Shown here piece by piece: positions 11,025 through 21,857 of a stretch of 64,000 nt of DNA (within the stretch, counting starts at the first letter, position 1; every line of letters begins with the position of its first letter). The DNA is from Globodera rostochiensis (lineage: Eukaryota > Nematoda > Chromadorea > Rhabditida > Heteroderidae), in assembly GCA_018350325.1 (NCBI GenBank), contig JAEVLN010000057.1, positions 62,001-126,000 on the forward strand, in the 5' to 3' direction. The notes under the pieces were generated by a model. That model did no database searches, had not been told where the DNA came from, and saw only the letters and a list, made by a program, of their open reading frames with translations. A program made the position numbers and the translations under genes.

Positions 11025-11108
11025 ACTCGAAATGCCCTGTCGACGTCGGTGTTGTCGTAGTAGAAAGGAGCCCACGAGTAAAAGCGAAGGGGCCCACAAA
11101 TCGCGCAC
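11025..11108 (-). pseudogene. Fragment of Polinton-type DNA polymerase B
   Basis: Read on the - strand the segment encodes CAICGPLRFYSWAPFYYDN, matching one part of exon 8 of the polymerase genes at 52.1 and 58.3-58.7 kb (CALCGPLRFYSWAPFHYDN) with scattered substitutions. It is only about 84 bp, wedged between the EF-hand exon and 646-bp satellite. The junction with the EF-hand exon has a short shared gtccac stretch. Confidence 0.75.
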
Positions 11109-11408
11109 TTTTGACTGTTTTGAGCACCAATTTCATGCCTAAATTTCAAAAATTTAGAAATAAAAGTAAGAAGTTATATAGCAGCTTATATCTTAGCTTT
11201 GCTTGCAGTAATTCAGACATTTTTGTTGTCATTGGATAGAGAGCAAGAAGAGGTTTCCAATGTTATATTGCTCAATGTAATAGCTTCTCTGAGAGCCAAG
11301 TTATAGACATATTTATTCGACGATGCATATTTTGTTTTAAAAATTCAAAATTTTTGAAACTTATATCTCAGCCTAGCGCGCATCAATTTCTCGCACATTG
11401 ATGTTGTT
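11109..11408 (+). repeat. 646-bp satellite, partial unit
   Basis: 300 bp identical to the part of the satellite that precedes position 3068, including the same end point (gatgttgtt). It starts mid-unit at 'ttttgactgttttgagcacc'. Confidence 0.95.
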
Positions 11409-11462
11409 AACCTAGGCATTAAGGAGGCCGAATTTAATTAATCTTTTTTTTTNNNNNNNNNN
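11409..11462. mobile_element. Transposon left end followed by assembly gap
   Basis: 11409-11452 repeats the terminal sequence of the element at 3069 (AACCTAGGCATTAAGGAGG). Ten N bases follow at 11453-11462, so the rest of this copy is unresolved. Confidence 0.85.
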
Positions 11463-11466
11463 AAAA

Positions 11467-11941
11467 AAAAAAGACAAAAAATGAGCAAAAAAATTTAGTC
11501 GAGAAATTTGATCAAAGAAAAGCCGAGTTAACACGGACCGGATTCAAAAGTTCATATAAAGGTGAATTAGATAAAAGTGTCGCAAAAGAGTTGGGACTAA
11601 GTGTTAGAACAATGCAAAAATGGAAACGTGAACTTGGCCAAACCAGTGAGTATTTCGAGCCCAATTTTATTATTGTAATTAAAATTCTTTTACAGCACAA
11701 CATAAACACTGCCACAGCGAACAAAAGGAATTAATGAAACTTTATAATGAATTTAAGGGCAAAAATCCTAAAATTAGTGATGAGAAAATCGCCAAAAGGT
11801 TGAAAATTGGAGGAAGCACTTTGACGAAATGGAAAAGAAAATTAAACGAAAGCAATTGCATCCATATTCTGTCGATTCTGTGGAAGAGAATGCCGCGGCA
11901 ACTGTTCAGGAAATTGAGAACTCGAATTCGGGGAGTATTTG
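11467..11941 (+). pseudogene. Repeated helix-turn-helix (homeodomain-like) protein, truncated and frameshifted
   Basis: Exon 1 (from the gap to 11645) encodes YKGELDKSVAKELGLSVRTM-QKWKRELGQ, a helix-turn-helix of the transposase/CENP-B-like type. It splices in phase 1 (ACCA|gtgagt) to exon 2 (11696 on), which repeats the fold (SDEKIAKRLKIGGSTLTKWK). After the second unit the best frame shifts: a +1 frame continues KQLHPYSVDSVEENAAATVQ to a stop at about 11941, whereas the uninterrupted frame gives unrelated residues. The arrangement suggests a multi-HTH DNA-binding protein or domesticated transposase. The 5' end is lost in the N gap. Confidence 0.5.
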
Positions 11942-12151
11942 AATAAATGGTCAATCATCTGATATTCTGTTAATCATCAACATTCATTTTTTATTTTTTT
12001 AAACTTTTGAACAATTTCAAGCTTTTCTTAAATTCAAATTTAGAACACACTCATAGATTATGTATCCATTTCCCCCGTTAATATGTTAATCTCGTCAAAT
12101 TTTACCCATTGGAAATGGTGATAAATTTGGATTCGGACTGTTAAATGCAGA

Positions 12152-12544
12152 TTAGAGGGTGGTTCCCGGTCCCTTGCTCTTTTTTGCCGAGCGAGATTTT
12201 TTAACGAAAATGGCATGCCGGCATTCCCTTAAATTTAAAATTGCCGTGAACGGAAATTTTATTTTAGTCTTTCTGCCGAGGTCGCGGGGACATTTGGGAC
12301 AGTCGAAGAACGACGATTTGCGCAAATGAATTAATTCGCTTTTTTCCCTTTTTTGCCGTCCATGACTGACTGGTGTCGCGTTGAGGCAAAGCGTACAAAA
12401 GTACCCATTTTCAAAAACACCCAAAATACCGCGGGATTCAGAAATGGCTCGGTAAGTCTCGAACATCTCTACCGAACAGACAAACCACCAGGCTATCGAT
12501 TTTGCACACCTTTTTGTAAAAAATAAATACATTTTTCTGCTCAA
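12152..12544 (-). CDS. Hypothetical Cys-containing ORF in the left arm of the inverted-repeat element
   Basis: A 130-codon open frame with CTLCLNATPVSH and DCPKCPRD pairs (possible zinc ligands) and a basic Lys/Arg/Ser-rich end. The terminal half is duplicated in the opposite arm. Not recognised; it could be an element-encoded zinc-ribbon-like peptide or a captured gene fragment. No promoter or splice evidence. Confidence 0.25.
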   Translation of the reverse strand: MSRKMYLFFTKRCAKSIAWWFVCSVEMFETYRAISESRGILGVFENGYFCTLCLNATPVSHGRQKREKSELIHLRKSSFFDCPKCPRDLGRKTKIKFPFTAILNLRECRHAIFVKKSRSAKKSKGPGTTL

Positions 12545-13289
12545 AATGGTTAAAAATCTGCTAGTTAATTATTGTTCGAACAATTGCGGTTGCCGCAAAA
12601 AATTGCCGTACCGCGGTCCAAAAATGTTTCCGCTAATTGCGGTTCTTCAAAAATTTGTTCCAGGCTATGAAAAAATTGTCATAATGTTTCGCTGCGATAA
12701 TGTATGCGACTTCCTCTCATTGACATTCAATTTTCTGTCCAGGACACATCAAATTCAAATGGCGGGCATCGCTTTAATCAAATCGGCATCATTCCGTGGT
12801 GATCGGTTTTTGCCCAACTTCCTTTTTCCGCCTTATCCCCGCCCTCTCCCCCAGTTCGTCTCCGAACGCGAACGACCCATAGGTCAGTCATCACAAAGTG
12901 CACTCATTCCATGCCCTCCTTTTAGAGTTCTTTTTTAGGAGTAAGCCAAACACGGGAACATTTCGAGTCGTGTAAATCCTTCCTTTATTGGTCCCCGAAC
13001 GGGATTCCCGCGGGAAAAATACGAGATTCCCGGTCGTTTCGTTGCCAAATTGTCCCGCGCAAAATTCGCAGCCTTAATTAAATACAAAACCCATTGTTTT
13101 AGCATCTTCTAAAATCAGCCCAAAATATAGCCAAAATGTCTAATATCTATGATGACTTTCGATCACTGATCTCTCAATTCAAAGTTGCTGTGGTAAACAT
13201 ATTGATTAATTATTAATTGACCAATTCAAAAATCTTTAACTAAAATAACATTTTTTAATTCTATGTATTGTACCGCCGCATACCTAAAA

Positions 13290-13500
13290 AATAATTATTT
13301 TTAAACGCAGAAAAACATATTTAAACTTAAAAACAAAATGTAATGAGGAATAAATAAAAAGATTGTGGCTGAGAATCGTTTATTGCTGCTATATAAATGT
13401 ACCAGAACATTCATTGAATTAATTCATTTTATAATTCCTTCTTTCCCATAAGCCTACAAAAATAAATAAATAAATTTTAGCCAAATGCTCACCGAGATGC
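13290..13500 (+). repeat. Dispersed direct repeat, copy 2 of 2
   Basis: Matches 9905-10141 in the same orientation, both ending at 'ctcaccgagatg'. It lies just inside the right arm of the 12.1-13.7 kb element. Confidence 0.75.
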
Positions 13501-13671
13501 TTCGACTGTCCCAAATGTCCCCGCGACCTCGGCAGAAAGACTAAAATAAAATTTCCGTTCACGGCAATTTTAAATTTAAGGGAATGCCGGCATGCCATTT
13601 TCGTTAAAAAATCTCGCTCGGCAAAAAAGAGCACGGGACCGGGAACCACCATCTGCATTTAACAGTCCGAA

Positions 13672-16288
13672 GCTCTCTATCCGATGACAACAAAAATGTC
13701 TGAATTACTGCAAGCAAAGCTAAGATATAAGCTGCTATATAACTTCTTACTTTTATTACTAAATTTTTGAAATTTAGGCTTGTAATTGGGGCTCAAAACA
13801 GTCAAAATGAGCTCAAATTTGGAAGACACCTTTGCAAAAAACGTCCACACAACATAAATTAAAAGCAGCCGCAATGCACAAATTTGAAAAAGGAAAAGCA
13901 AAATATAAACTTTATGCTTTTATATCTATTTGTGAAAATTTTGAAATTTAATCAATTTTTCATACTAAAGCTGATATTTTTCTACATCAACCTCACGAAA
14001 ACAATTGAAAGATAGAACCGAATGGCATAAACATCTTTTTTTAGAATCTCTCCAATGAAAATAAAGTTAAAATTTAAATGCCAATAACTTTGTGCGCCGC
14101 TGAGCTACGAAATGATTCTTAAACCAATTGCTGCACAATTTCAAGCTCTACCCAACAACATCAATGTGCGAGAAATTGATGCGCGCTAGGCTGAGATATA
14201 AGTTTCAAAAATTTTGAATTTTTAAAACAAAATATGCATCGTCGAATAAATATGTCTATAACTTGGCTCTCAGAGAAGCTATTACATTGAGCAATATAAC
14301 ATTGGAAACCTCTTCTTGCTCTCTATCCAATGACAACAAAAATGTCTGAATTACTGCAAGCAAAGCTAAGATATAAGCTGCTATATAACTTCTTACTTTT
14401 ATTACTAAATTTTTGAAATTTAGGCATTGTAATTGGTGCTCAAAACAGTCAAAATGAGCTCAAATTTGGAAGACACCTTTGCAAAAAACGTCCACACAAC
14501 ATAAATTAAAAGCAGCCGCAATGCACAAATTTGAAAAAGGAAAAGCAAAATTTAAACTTTAGGCTTTTATATCTATTTGTGAAAATTTTGAAATTTAATC
14601 AATTTTTCATACTAAAGCTGATATTTTTCTACATCAACCTCACGAAAACAATTGAAAGATAGAACCGAATGGCATAAACATCTTTTTTTAGAATCTCTCC
14701 AATGAAAATAAAGTTAAAATTTAAATGCCAATAACTTTGTGCGCCGCTGAGCTACGAAATGATTCTTAAACCAATTGCTGCACAATTTCAAGCTCTACCC
14801 AACAACATCAATGTGCGAGAAATTGATGCGCGCTAGGCTGAGATATAAGTTTCAAAAATTTTGAATTTTTAAAACAAAATATGCATCGTCGAATAAATAT
14901 GTCTATAACTTGGCTCTCAGAGAAGCTATTACATTGAGCAATATAACATTGGAAACCTCTTCTTGCTCTCTATCCAATGACAACAAAAATGTCTGAATTA
15001 CTGCAAGCAAAGCTAAGATATAAGCTGCTATATAACTTCTTACTTTTATTTCTAAATTTTTGAAATTTAGGCATGTAATTGGTGCTCAAAACAGTCAAAA
15101 TGAGCTCAAATTTGGAAGACACCTTTGCAAAAAACGTCCACACAACATAAATTAAAAGCAGCCGCAATGCACAAATTTGAAAAAGGAAAAGCAAAATTTA
15201 AACTTTAGGCTTTTATATCTATTTGTGAAAATTTTGAAATTTAATCAATTTTTCATACTAAAGCTGATATTTTTCTACATCAACCTCACGAAAACAATTG
15301 AAAGATAGAACCGACTGGCATAAACATCTTTTTTTAGAATCTCTCCAATGAAAATAAAGTTAAAATTTAAATGCCAATAACTTTGTGCGCCGCTGAGCTA
15401 CGAAATGATTCTTAAACCAATTGCTGCACAATTTCAAGCTCTACCCAACAACATCAATGTGCGAGAAATTGATGCGCGCTAGGCTGAGATATAAGTTTCA
15501 AAAATTTTGAATTTTTAAAACAAAATATGCATCGTCGAATAAATATGTCTATAACTTGGCTCTCAGAGAAGCTATTACATTGAGCAATATAACATTGGAA
15601 ACCTCTTCTTGCTCTCTATCCAATGACAACAAAAATGTCTGAATTACTGCAAGCAAAGCTAAGATATAAGCTGCTAGATAACTTCTTACTTTTATTACTA
15701 AATTTTTGAAATTTAGGCTTGTAATTGGGGCTCAAAACAGTCAAAATGAGCTCAAATTTGGAAGACACCTTTGCAAAAAACGTCCACACAACATAAATTA
15801 AAAGCAGCCGCAATGCACAAATTTGAAAAAGGAAAAGCAAAATATAAACTTTATGCTTTTATATCTATTTGTGAAAATTTTGAAATTTAATCAATTTTTC
15901 ATACTAAAGGTGATATTTTTCTACATCAACCTCACGAAAACAATTGAAAGATAGAACCGAATGGCATAAACATCTTTTTTTAGAATCTCTCCAATGAAAA
16001 TAAAGTTAAAATTTAAATGCCAATAACTTTGTGCGCCGCTGAGCTACGAAATGATTCTTAAACCAATTGCTGCACAATTTCAAGCTCTACCCAACAACAT
16101 CAATGTGCGAGAAATTGATGCGCGCTAGGCTGAGATATAAGTTTCAAAAATTTTGAATTTTTAAAACAAAATATGCATCGTCGAATAAATATGTCTATAA
16201 CTTGGCTCTCAGAGAAGCTATTACATTGAGCAATATAACATTGGAAACCTCTTCTTGCTCTCTATCCAATGACAACAAAAATGTCTGA
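13672..16288 (-). repeat. 646-bp satellite array, inverted orientation
   Basis: Same monomer as 1-3068 on the opposite strand, four units plus about 33 bp. It begins and ends at the same point of the monomer (gctctctatccaatgacaac at 13672 and 16258, 4 x 646 apart). Units fall into two sub-variants (ggcttgtaattgggg versus ggcatgtaattggtg). It separates the 12.1-13.7 kb element from a truncated BTB gene. Confidence 0.97.
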
Positions 16289-16332
16289 CGCCTATGGCGG
16301 GGAAAAAAGATCATCCATAAAGAAGCAGGCTA

Positions 16333-16405
16333 ATGGGACGCCCCAGTTGGAAGAGCTGCCCACGGATTGGGTGGAGGACGTGGGTTCGAGTCCCACCCGG
16401 GGCTA
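16333..16405 (+). other. tRNA-like sequence (SINE head or tRNA pseudogene)
   Basis: Contains CAGTTGGAAGAGC (A-box-like) and a perfect T-arm (GTGGG-TTCGAGT-CCCAC) followed by CCGGGGC, which pairs imperfectly with GCCCC upstream. The D-arm and spacing are abnormal, so a functional tRNA is unlikely. It lies antisense in the intron after exon 6 of the BTB gene. A related sequence sits at the same place in a second BTB gene (37975-38035). Confidence 0.5.
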
Positions 16406-16452
16406 ACATTTTGCCTATTCTTTACTGTCCCGATAGAAAAAACATTCCTCAC

Positions 16453-17546
16453 CTTTTCTCTAAAAAAGCGAGCCTGTTCAAATGCGAAAAAAACATTCAG
16501 CTTCCATATGAAGTTCAAACATGCTTTGACAAGTTCAGGAAGATTATATTTGTCGGCTAAAAGACAATTAAATGCATTAAAAACATTTTTGTATTTGAAA
16601 TTTTCTAAGGTAATTTTTATAAATTTCACCATAATTATATTTCAAGTTAAATTGCAAAAAAAAAGGAATTAGCGGTTCACTTTCATAAAATTCACCCGCA
16701 TAAAGCACAGAAATTGCATTGTCCCCGTTCAGTCCACTCAAATCTTTGGCGTAAATGCAGGCTAACATCGCCTTGAACACGCCCACCTCCACGTCCGGCA
16801 CCTCCACGTCCAGCACCTCCACGGGCTTAATCTCTTCCGAAGGGCCTAAAAATTATTTTCAAAAAAATTAAATAAATTTTCCGCACCGGTCCCAGCGGCG
16901 GCGGCGGCCTTTGCATTTGCCTCGTCAAAACGAAACATTGCCACAAAAACGTCCGAGGCTTCCGCCAGAATCGCTTTATGTGCCGGCAAAAGCTTCAAAT
17001 ACAAACAAATAAAATTAAAATAAAAAGAATTTCAGCATAAATGAAATTTTTAATCAACCACAAAACTTGCCTCTTTTTCGTCTCCCACCAAAAAGTAAAC
17101 GTCCGCACTATCGCCCGTCCGCCCCGCCGAAGAGTTTGCTTTTGGCACTTTACAAAATTTGTTATTTATAATCGTAGCTAAATTAATTAAGGCGAATAAT
17201 TAATGTTCCTATTCTATAGGTAATTAATTTGAAAAAATAAATAGATAATTAAACTATTTTGAACTTTTACCTGGGGTTGATTGAGCTTTGCCAGAACTGG
17301 ATGATCCTTTTTCGAGTTTTTTGTTTTTTGGCGATGCATCTGAATTCTCTACGTGAGTCAGTCAAAAATTTAAGTTAAAATATTTCGATATTTAAATAAA
17401 TTTTGGTTAATCACCCCACACACTGAAAAGCGATGAAATATTACGCCAAATTTTTAATTTGAAACAAATTTATTCTGACCCGTTTCCAGCAGAATGGAAG
17501 CGGCCACAAGCAAGCAAATTGCGGCCAAGAAAAGAAAGGTGGGCAT
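16453..17546 (-). CDS. BTB/POZ domain protein with N-terminal signal peptide (3' truncated)
   Basis: Six exons join in consistent phase: 17546-17480, 17348-17271, 17147-17071, 16992-16887, 16845-16696 and 16556-16453. Exon 1 starts at ATG and encodes MPTFLFLAAICLLVAAS, a strong signal peptide. Exon 2 is a Ser/Lys-rich linker. Exons 3-6 are a BTB/POZ fold: [53 protein letters not shown] and ADKYNLPELVKAC, in the family's order. Intron 3 has a GC donor (GAG|gcaagt). BTB domains normally work inside cells as dimerisation/Cullin-3 adaptors; behind a signal peptide this could act in the host plant cell (inference). Downstream exons (BACK, as in the gene at 36.3 kb) are missing, replaced by a tRNA-like element and satellite. 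Confidence 0.75.
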
Positions 17547-17549
17547 TTT

Positions 17550-18240
17550 GAGGCAATAAAAAAAAAGTTTTGAATGATGGCTATTTGCTGCATGCCACCG
17601 CTTTTATACGCCTTTAATCGCAGGCGTAGAGTGCCTTTGTTTCAAAATAGCATTGCCAACGAAGAGAGTGGAGGGGACGCGAGAGAATGCGTTGGCATTT
17701 ACGAAAAGATTGTCTTACTCCAACAAAGAATATGCAAGAAATGGGCCCCCTGTTTATGCCAATTTGGGGGGGGGGATTGAAGCATTGGGGCTAATGTATT
17801 GTATGGAAAAGCGCCCCTAGGCAGAGTAAATGGCCACAGAAGCAGAGATATTGGTTGATAAATCTGAATTGAACTTTGCATATGTCAGGGGCTGCTTTAA
17901 GCGGGTGAGGTGACGTGGAACTTTTGGGCATCCTCTAAATTTCTATTTTCGTGGCACATTTTACGAAACCCCAAAAGAACCATCCAACATAAGCTTTTTC
18001 TAATGCCTGTGGAAACGAAAGGCTCAGAATTAATAAAATTTATTAAAGTCCCGTCTTCTTGACCACGGAGTTCCGTCATAAATAACCGGACAGCTTGGCG
18101 CCGTGCCGTTTTGGCGCGACAAATTTGGCTCGGTGGGGTCAATTTGGGCGTGGGCGTCGACAAGTTTAAAACATTCTGTTAATTAAGAAAATCAAATAAA
18201 TTAAAATTTTCATAAAATAAAGTTCTTCCAAATGATACCA
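17550..18240. other. Intergenic stretch, no supported gene
   Basis: Contains a G-run near 17770 and an 88-codon open frame on the - strand (17897-18163) that matches no family I know and lacks clear splice signals. Confidence 0.5.
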
Positions 18241-18245
18241 AGAAA

Positions 18246-18350
18246 ACTACCGGATTGTTTGTCGCTTTTGCCGCCGATTTGTTTCCATGCGTTTCGTTGT
18301 ATGAACCTGGCACCAAAAGTAAGAACTTTTCCGTTTACCGAACTCATTAA
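18246..18350 (+). pseudogene. SPRY/B30.2 last-exon remnant
   Basis: Encodes TTGLFVAFAADLFPCVSLYE, nearly the same as the start of the last exon of the SPRY gene at 34517-34632 ([20 protein letters not shown]). It then diverges and stops at 18348-18350. No other SPRY exon lies nearby, so it is an orphan fragment of the SPRYSEC/RBP-like family. Confidence 0.75.
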
Positions 18351-18359
18351 GTTGGCCGA

Positions 18360-19500
18360 TTGTATGAAGCTAATGACCAAATCAGTGAGGATGGAATACT
18401 ATCGGTCACCAATCGGCGAATGAATTCTCTAAAATGAAAATGCCGTTTAATTTTCTTTTTTGTAAGATTGGTAATTATTTGAAGAGCCATAATCCGGAAT
18501 CCGGTAAATTTCAAAAACCTTAGAAAGCTGACTTTTTCTAACTTTTATGATTTTTATTTAATCATTGACCTTCAAAAATCTATGATTTAAATGCCAAGAC
18601 CAGGGCCGTATTTCCGATTTCAAATTTTTAAAAAAACTAATTGATGGAGCGGGGTTTCCGATAACCAAAAATCACCTAAACTTTCGTATCTTATTCGTTA
18701 TCTATGCAAATCAAATAAAATTGATATCATTCAATTGCTTTTTTTTATTATCAAACGCTAGAGTCGACAATTTGTTTTAATCGTACCTTTTGTTCATAAG
18801 AAACTCCTAATCACTCTATTAAAAGTGAAAGTGAATATTCTTTGCCTTTGAATTTTGTGCAGAATTGACAAAAAGCTTATTTTGGTTGATCGAACCTATT
18901 TTAGGTATCTGAGATTTTTTGTTCCGAGTTCGACATTTTTCGAAAAATGAATTAAGAAAATTCAATAAAATACGAATTTTGCTTGTCAAGTTCCTTCAAA
19001 GAAATTTTTCCTGTTAAAATCTTGTAAACTAACCACTTTTTTTGCACCAATTATCCGGTGTTTGGTGTTTAACGAAGAAATTCAAATACCTATCACATTT
19101 TTATTATTATTAGTTGATAAAATGATCCAATTCCCCCCATTTGTGTCGACATTTGAAAGATTCAATTAATGAGACGATAAGAGAAATTATCAACAGTGAA
19201 AATGTCCATCCGCCCATTTTGGTGGCACAACGATAAAATTATAAGATAATCTAAATTTAGTCTATAAAAACTTTGGGTCAATTTAAATACAAATTCTGAT
19301 AACGACGCCCGGACAGTGAGTGAACAATTTTTTTAAAGTTAAATGCCCATTCTTTAGGGGTGTAAATCTGGATCTGGATTTTGGAAATGACCTGGATCTG
19401 GATTTACCTGGATTAAAAATCCAGGTCTGGATCCAGATCCAGTCCGGGCTCTAAATAAAAGTTACATGTTAGTTATCTTAACTTGCTGGCTAAATCAATT
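18360..19500. other. AT-rich noncoding DNA with a short palindromic repeat
   Basis: No exon recognised. 19361-19454 is built from 'ctggatctggatt' and its inverse 'atccagatccag', giving a self-complementary repeat that looks like a small foldback element. Confidence 0.5.
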
Positions 19501-19504
19501 TTAG

Positions 19505-19886
19505 TTGAATTTGGGAGTGCCATTCTACGGTAAATACTGGAACAACGTTGGAGCACCACTGAATGGCGACGGCCTTTGGCGTCAGCTCGGCACTTATGGC
19601 ACTGAATTGGCTTGGCGCGACTTGGGCAACAGCTCTGATCTGACCAAAATGACTTATCATAAAACTGCCAAAACGCCGTACATTTACGATGCTTCTTCCA
19701 AAATATTCCTGACCTTTGACAACCCCCAATCACTGGAAGATAAGGTAAGAAAATTTTAGAAAGGATTTAAAAATTTAATATTTTTAGGTTCAATATGTTG
19801 CTAGCCAAAAGATTGGAGGCACAATGATCTGGGCCATTGATCAGGACGACGATAAATTATCTTTATTGAATGCCATTTCAAAATGA
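19505..19886 (+). CDS. GH18 chitinase C-terminal fragment
   Basis: Exons 19505-19744 and 19788-19886 join in phase 0 (AAG|gtaaga ... tttttag|GTT) and end at TGA. The product shows the C-terminal half of glycoside hydrolase family 18: LGVPFYGKYW (beta-6 region), TPYIYDASSKIFLTFDNPQS (beta-7) and IGGTMIWAIDQDD (beta-8, with the substrate-stacking Trp). The catalytic DxxDxDxE exons are not present upstream in this window, so no active chitinase can be made from here. Full-length nematode GH18 enzymes act on chitin in eggshell or pharynx. Upstream is an AT-rich region and an SPRY remnant, so this is probably a broken copy. Confidence 0.85.
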
Positions 19887-19889
19887 ATT

Positions 19890-20756
19890 GTGAAAAAAGG
19901 AAATTGCAAGTTGCTATTCTTGTGTAACCTTCGATAAATCTTTGCTCTCTTCACTCTTTACATCGAATTAAAATTAATAAACAATTTATGCCAAACATTC
20001 CGTAGACCGACCAATGACCTAAATTTTGAGTAATAATTAAATGCAAATATTTAATTTCGTGAGATCCTAATTTGGATCAAAGTTAAATTATTCTATTTCA
20101 CGCAATAAAATGTTTATTTTGCGTATAAAAATTTCTCATTCCAGATAAAAAAAATAATAAAACTAATTTAGATAATCCGTGAAATGCTATTTTTGCGACT
20201 TTTCAAATCGCGAATATTTCTTTAAATTTATTAGTTTTTGTGAATAGAAGTGTTCTTTGTTAAATCAAATTAATATTTTAGTTTGAATTTTGTTTTTTGT
20301 TTTTATCAATTACTGTAATGAATCTTTTATTGAATTTTTACTTTGTTAAGATTTGTCATTTTACGAATCATTCGATGAAAGATTAAACAATCTGAGAATT
20401 GGGAACTTTGGCGTAAAAGTGAACTTTTCATATGAATCACACAACCAATTTTTAATTATATTTTAGGAATTGTCGAAGCATTCTCGTATGTACGAAGATT
20501 TATAATTTTTAGTTTTGGATCAACACAAACCGTTCAGCCAAATCCGGACTGGGTTTCTGTTCAAGTGATAAAGATAAAAAGAATAATGGCGCTCGTTTTA
20601 TTCTAACTTTCCGTAACGGGGCCTTCGTACAAAGTGCTCCGTTAAATTTGGCATATCATTGCCCACCAATAAGGTAACTTTTTTTGCAAAAATTTTAAAA
20701 TATAAAATAAAAACCCTTTTATATAAACAAATGCGGATCAAATTGCGGAAAATCCA
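19890..20756. other. AT-rich region without a gene
   Basis: No credible exon, tRNA or repeat longer than background. It contains possible polyadenylation signals for the chitinase fragment (attaataaac near 19973). Confidence 0.5.
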
Positions 20757-20759
20757 AAA

Positions 20760-21850
20760 AATCCGCAATTGCGTGCAGCCCTTGTGCGTATTGAATTGAA
20801 ATTGTACAAGTTTTCGTGGGGTATTCGTTTTGGTATCATTTGACTCCGATAGGTTTGTCCGCAGTCACTTCGGCTTTCAAAATCACCGTGTCGTTCTTCG
20901 CGTCTTACCATCCGTTGTTCGGGTCCATCAATTTCTAAACCACTCATTTTTGTAAAGGGCAGAGTATGGCATTTTGATAATTTGTAAAATTGTTTTGGCA
21001 CTATACGTCATTGTCTTAGAATACCTCAGAATTGGGACCCCTGAATGGACAAAAAAAAATGTTTTGGTATTTTCTCTGCCCAAGAGAATATATAATGCAG
21101 GGGGGGGGGGATCTTCCATACGTACTTGGATGCCAAGTACAGTACTTTTGGATACTAAGTACTTTTGGATGCCAAGTACAACTTGGAAACGGATCCTCGT
21201 ACCTTACAAAAAGGAGCTCACGATTTGGCATTTTGACCCCTAAAATTGATTTTGGAGGAAATTTTTCTGAGTGTCCTTGGATTTCGGTGGAGCTTAAAAT
21301 CAATTTTTTTTGAGTGGAAGCGGAATGTTGTTTGGTGCTCGTTGGTGTCGGTCTTGACCTTTTGGAGGCCGTCTCCGAGAAAGGGATCGGGACAAAAAGG
21401 ACTTGATAACGGCACCGACTGTGTCAGCAGTCGGGACTCTGGGGTTATTACCTCTTCAGCAGACCAGGCATACAAATAACTATTCCACCCAAATTTATCG
21501 GTGCCGGGAAACTGCCCGCGGCGGAGATAAGCGAACAAAAAATGTGCGATGGGGAGCAGAAACAAAAAGAGAGCGTCGGGGTGCACACAATTTGTCCGTG
21601 GGATTATCTCTGAAGCAAAAATATGTAGATGAACACGAAGAAGATGTGCAACAGAAGGTTCGCGATGGAGCAGAAGGAGAAAAAGCCAGTGACCCCGGGG
21701 GGTGAAAGGGGGGGGGGGAGGGGTAAATGGTCGTACTTTCGTCGAAATGTGATCACCAAGGGGAGGGGGGCTAGATCAAAGTATTAACAAGTATAAAACA
21801 GAAGTGGACGAATTTTTTGGGAGAAGGTGGAGGGGAAATTTAAGATCGAA
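20760..21850. other. Left part of duplication unit, no supported gene
   Basis: Has G-runs near 21100 and 21710 and a small palindromic stretch (ttggatgccaagtac/gtacttggat). Several overlapping open frames exist on both strands without ATG-plus-splice support. The same sequence is repeated at 26190-27270. Confidence 0.4.
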
Positions 21851-21857
21851 TTGCCAC

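Larger units (their letters stand above)
12132..13671. mobile_element. Inverted-repeat element with protein-coding arms
   Basis: Left arm 12132-12306 and right arm 13503-13671 are inverted copies (about 170 bp), starting TTCGGACTGTTAAATGCAGAT and ending with its complement. Translated toward the outside, both arms encode the same Cys-containing peptide (DCPKCPRDLGRKTKIKFPF... with CRHA): the left on the - strand (within 12152-12544) and the right on the + strand (13498-13667). The interior holds the second copy of the 230-bp direct repeat (13290-13500) and otherwise unassigned DNA. The right end abuts the 646-bp satellite directly. Confidence 0.65.

Noticed and set aside
12546..12938. 130-codon + strand ORF inside the inverted-repeat element
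   Set aside because: No domain recognised; composition changes abruptly along it and it ends in low-complexity Pro/Arg sequence.
16333..16405. Functional tRNA gene
   Set aside because: The T-arm is good, but the D-arm, anticodon arm and acceptor pairing fail; a similar degenerate copy exists in a paralogous intron.
18348..18423. Continuation of the SPRY remnant into KLADCMKLMTKSVRMEYY
   Set aside because: Needs a frame change and does not match the SPRY C-terminus; treated as chance.
21218..21586. 122-codon - strand ORF with a hydrophobic start (also at 26645)
   Set aside because: Begins with GTG, overlaps several other open frames in low-complexity DNA, and has no recognisable motif.
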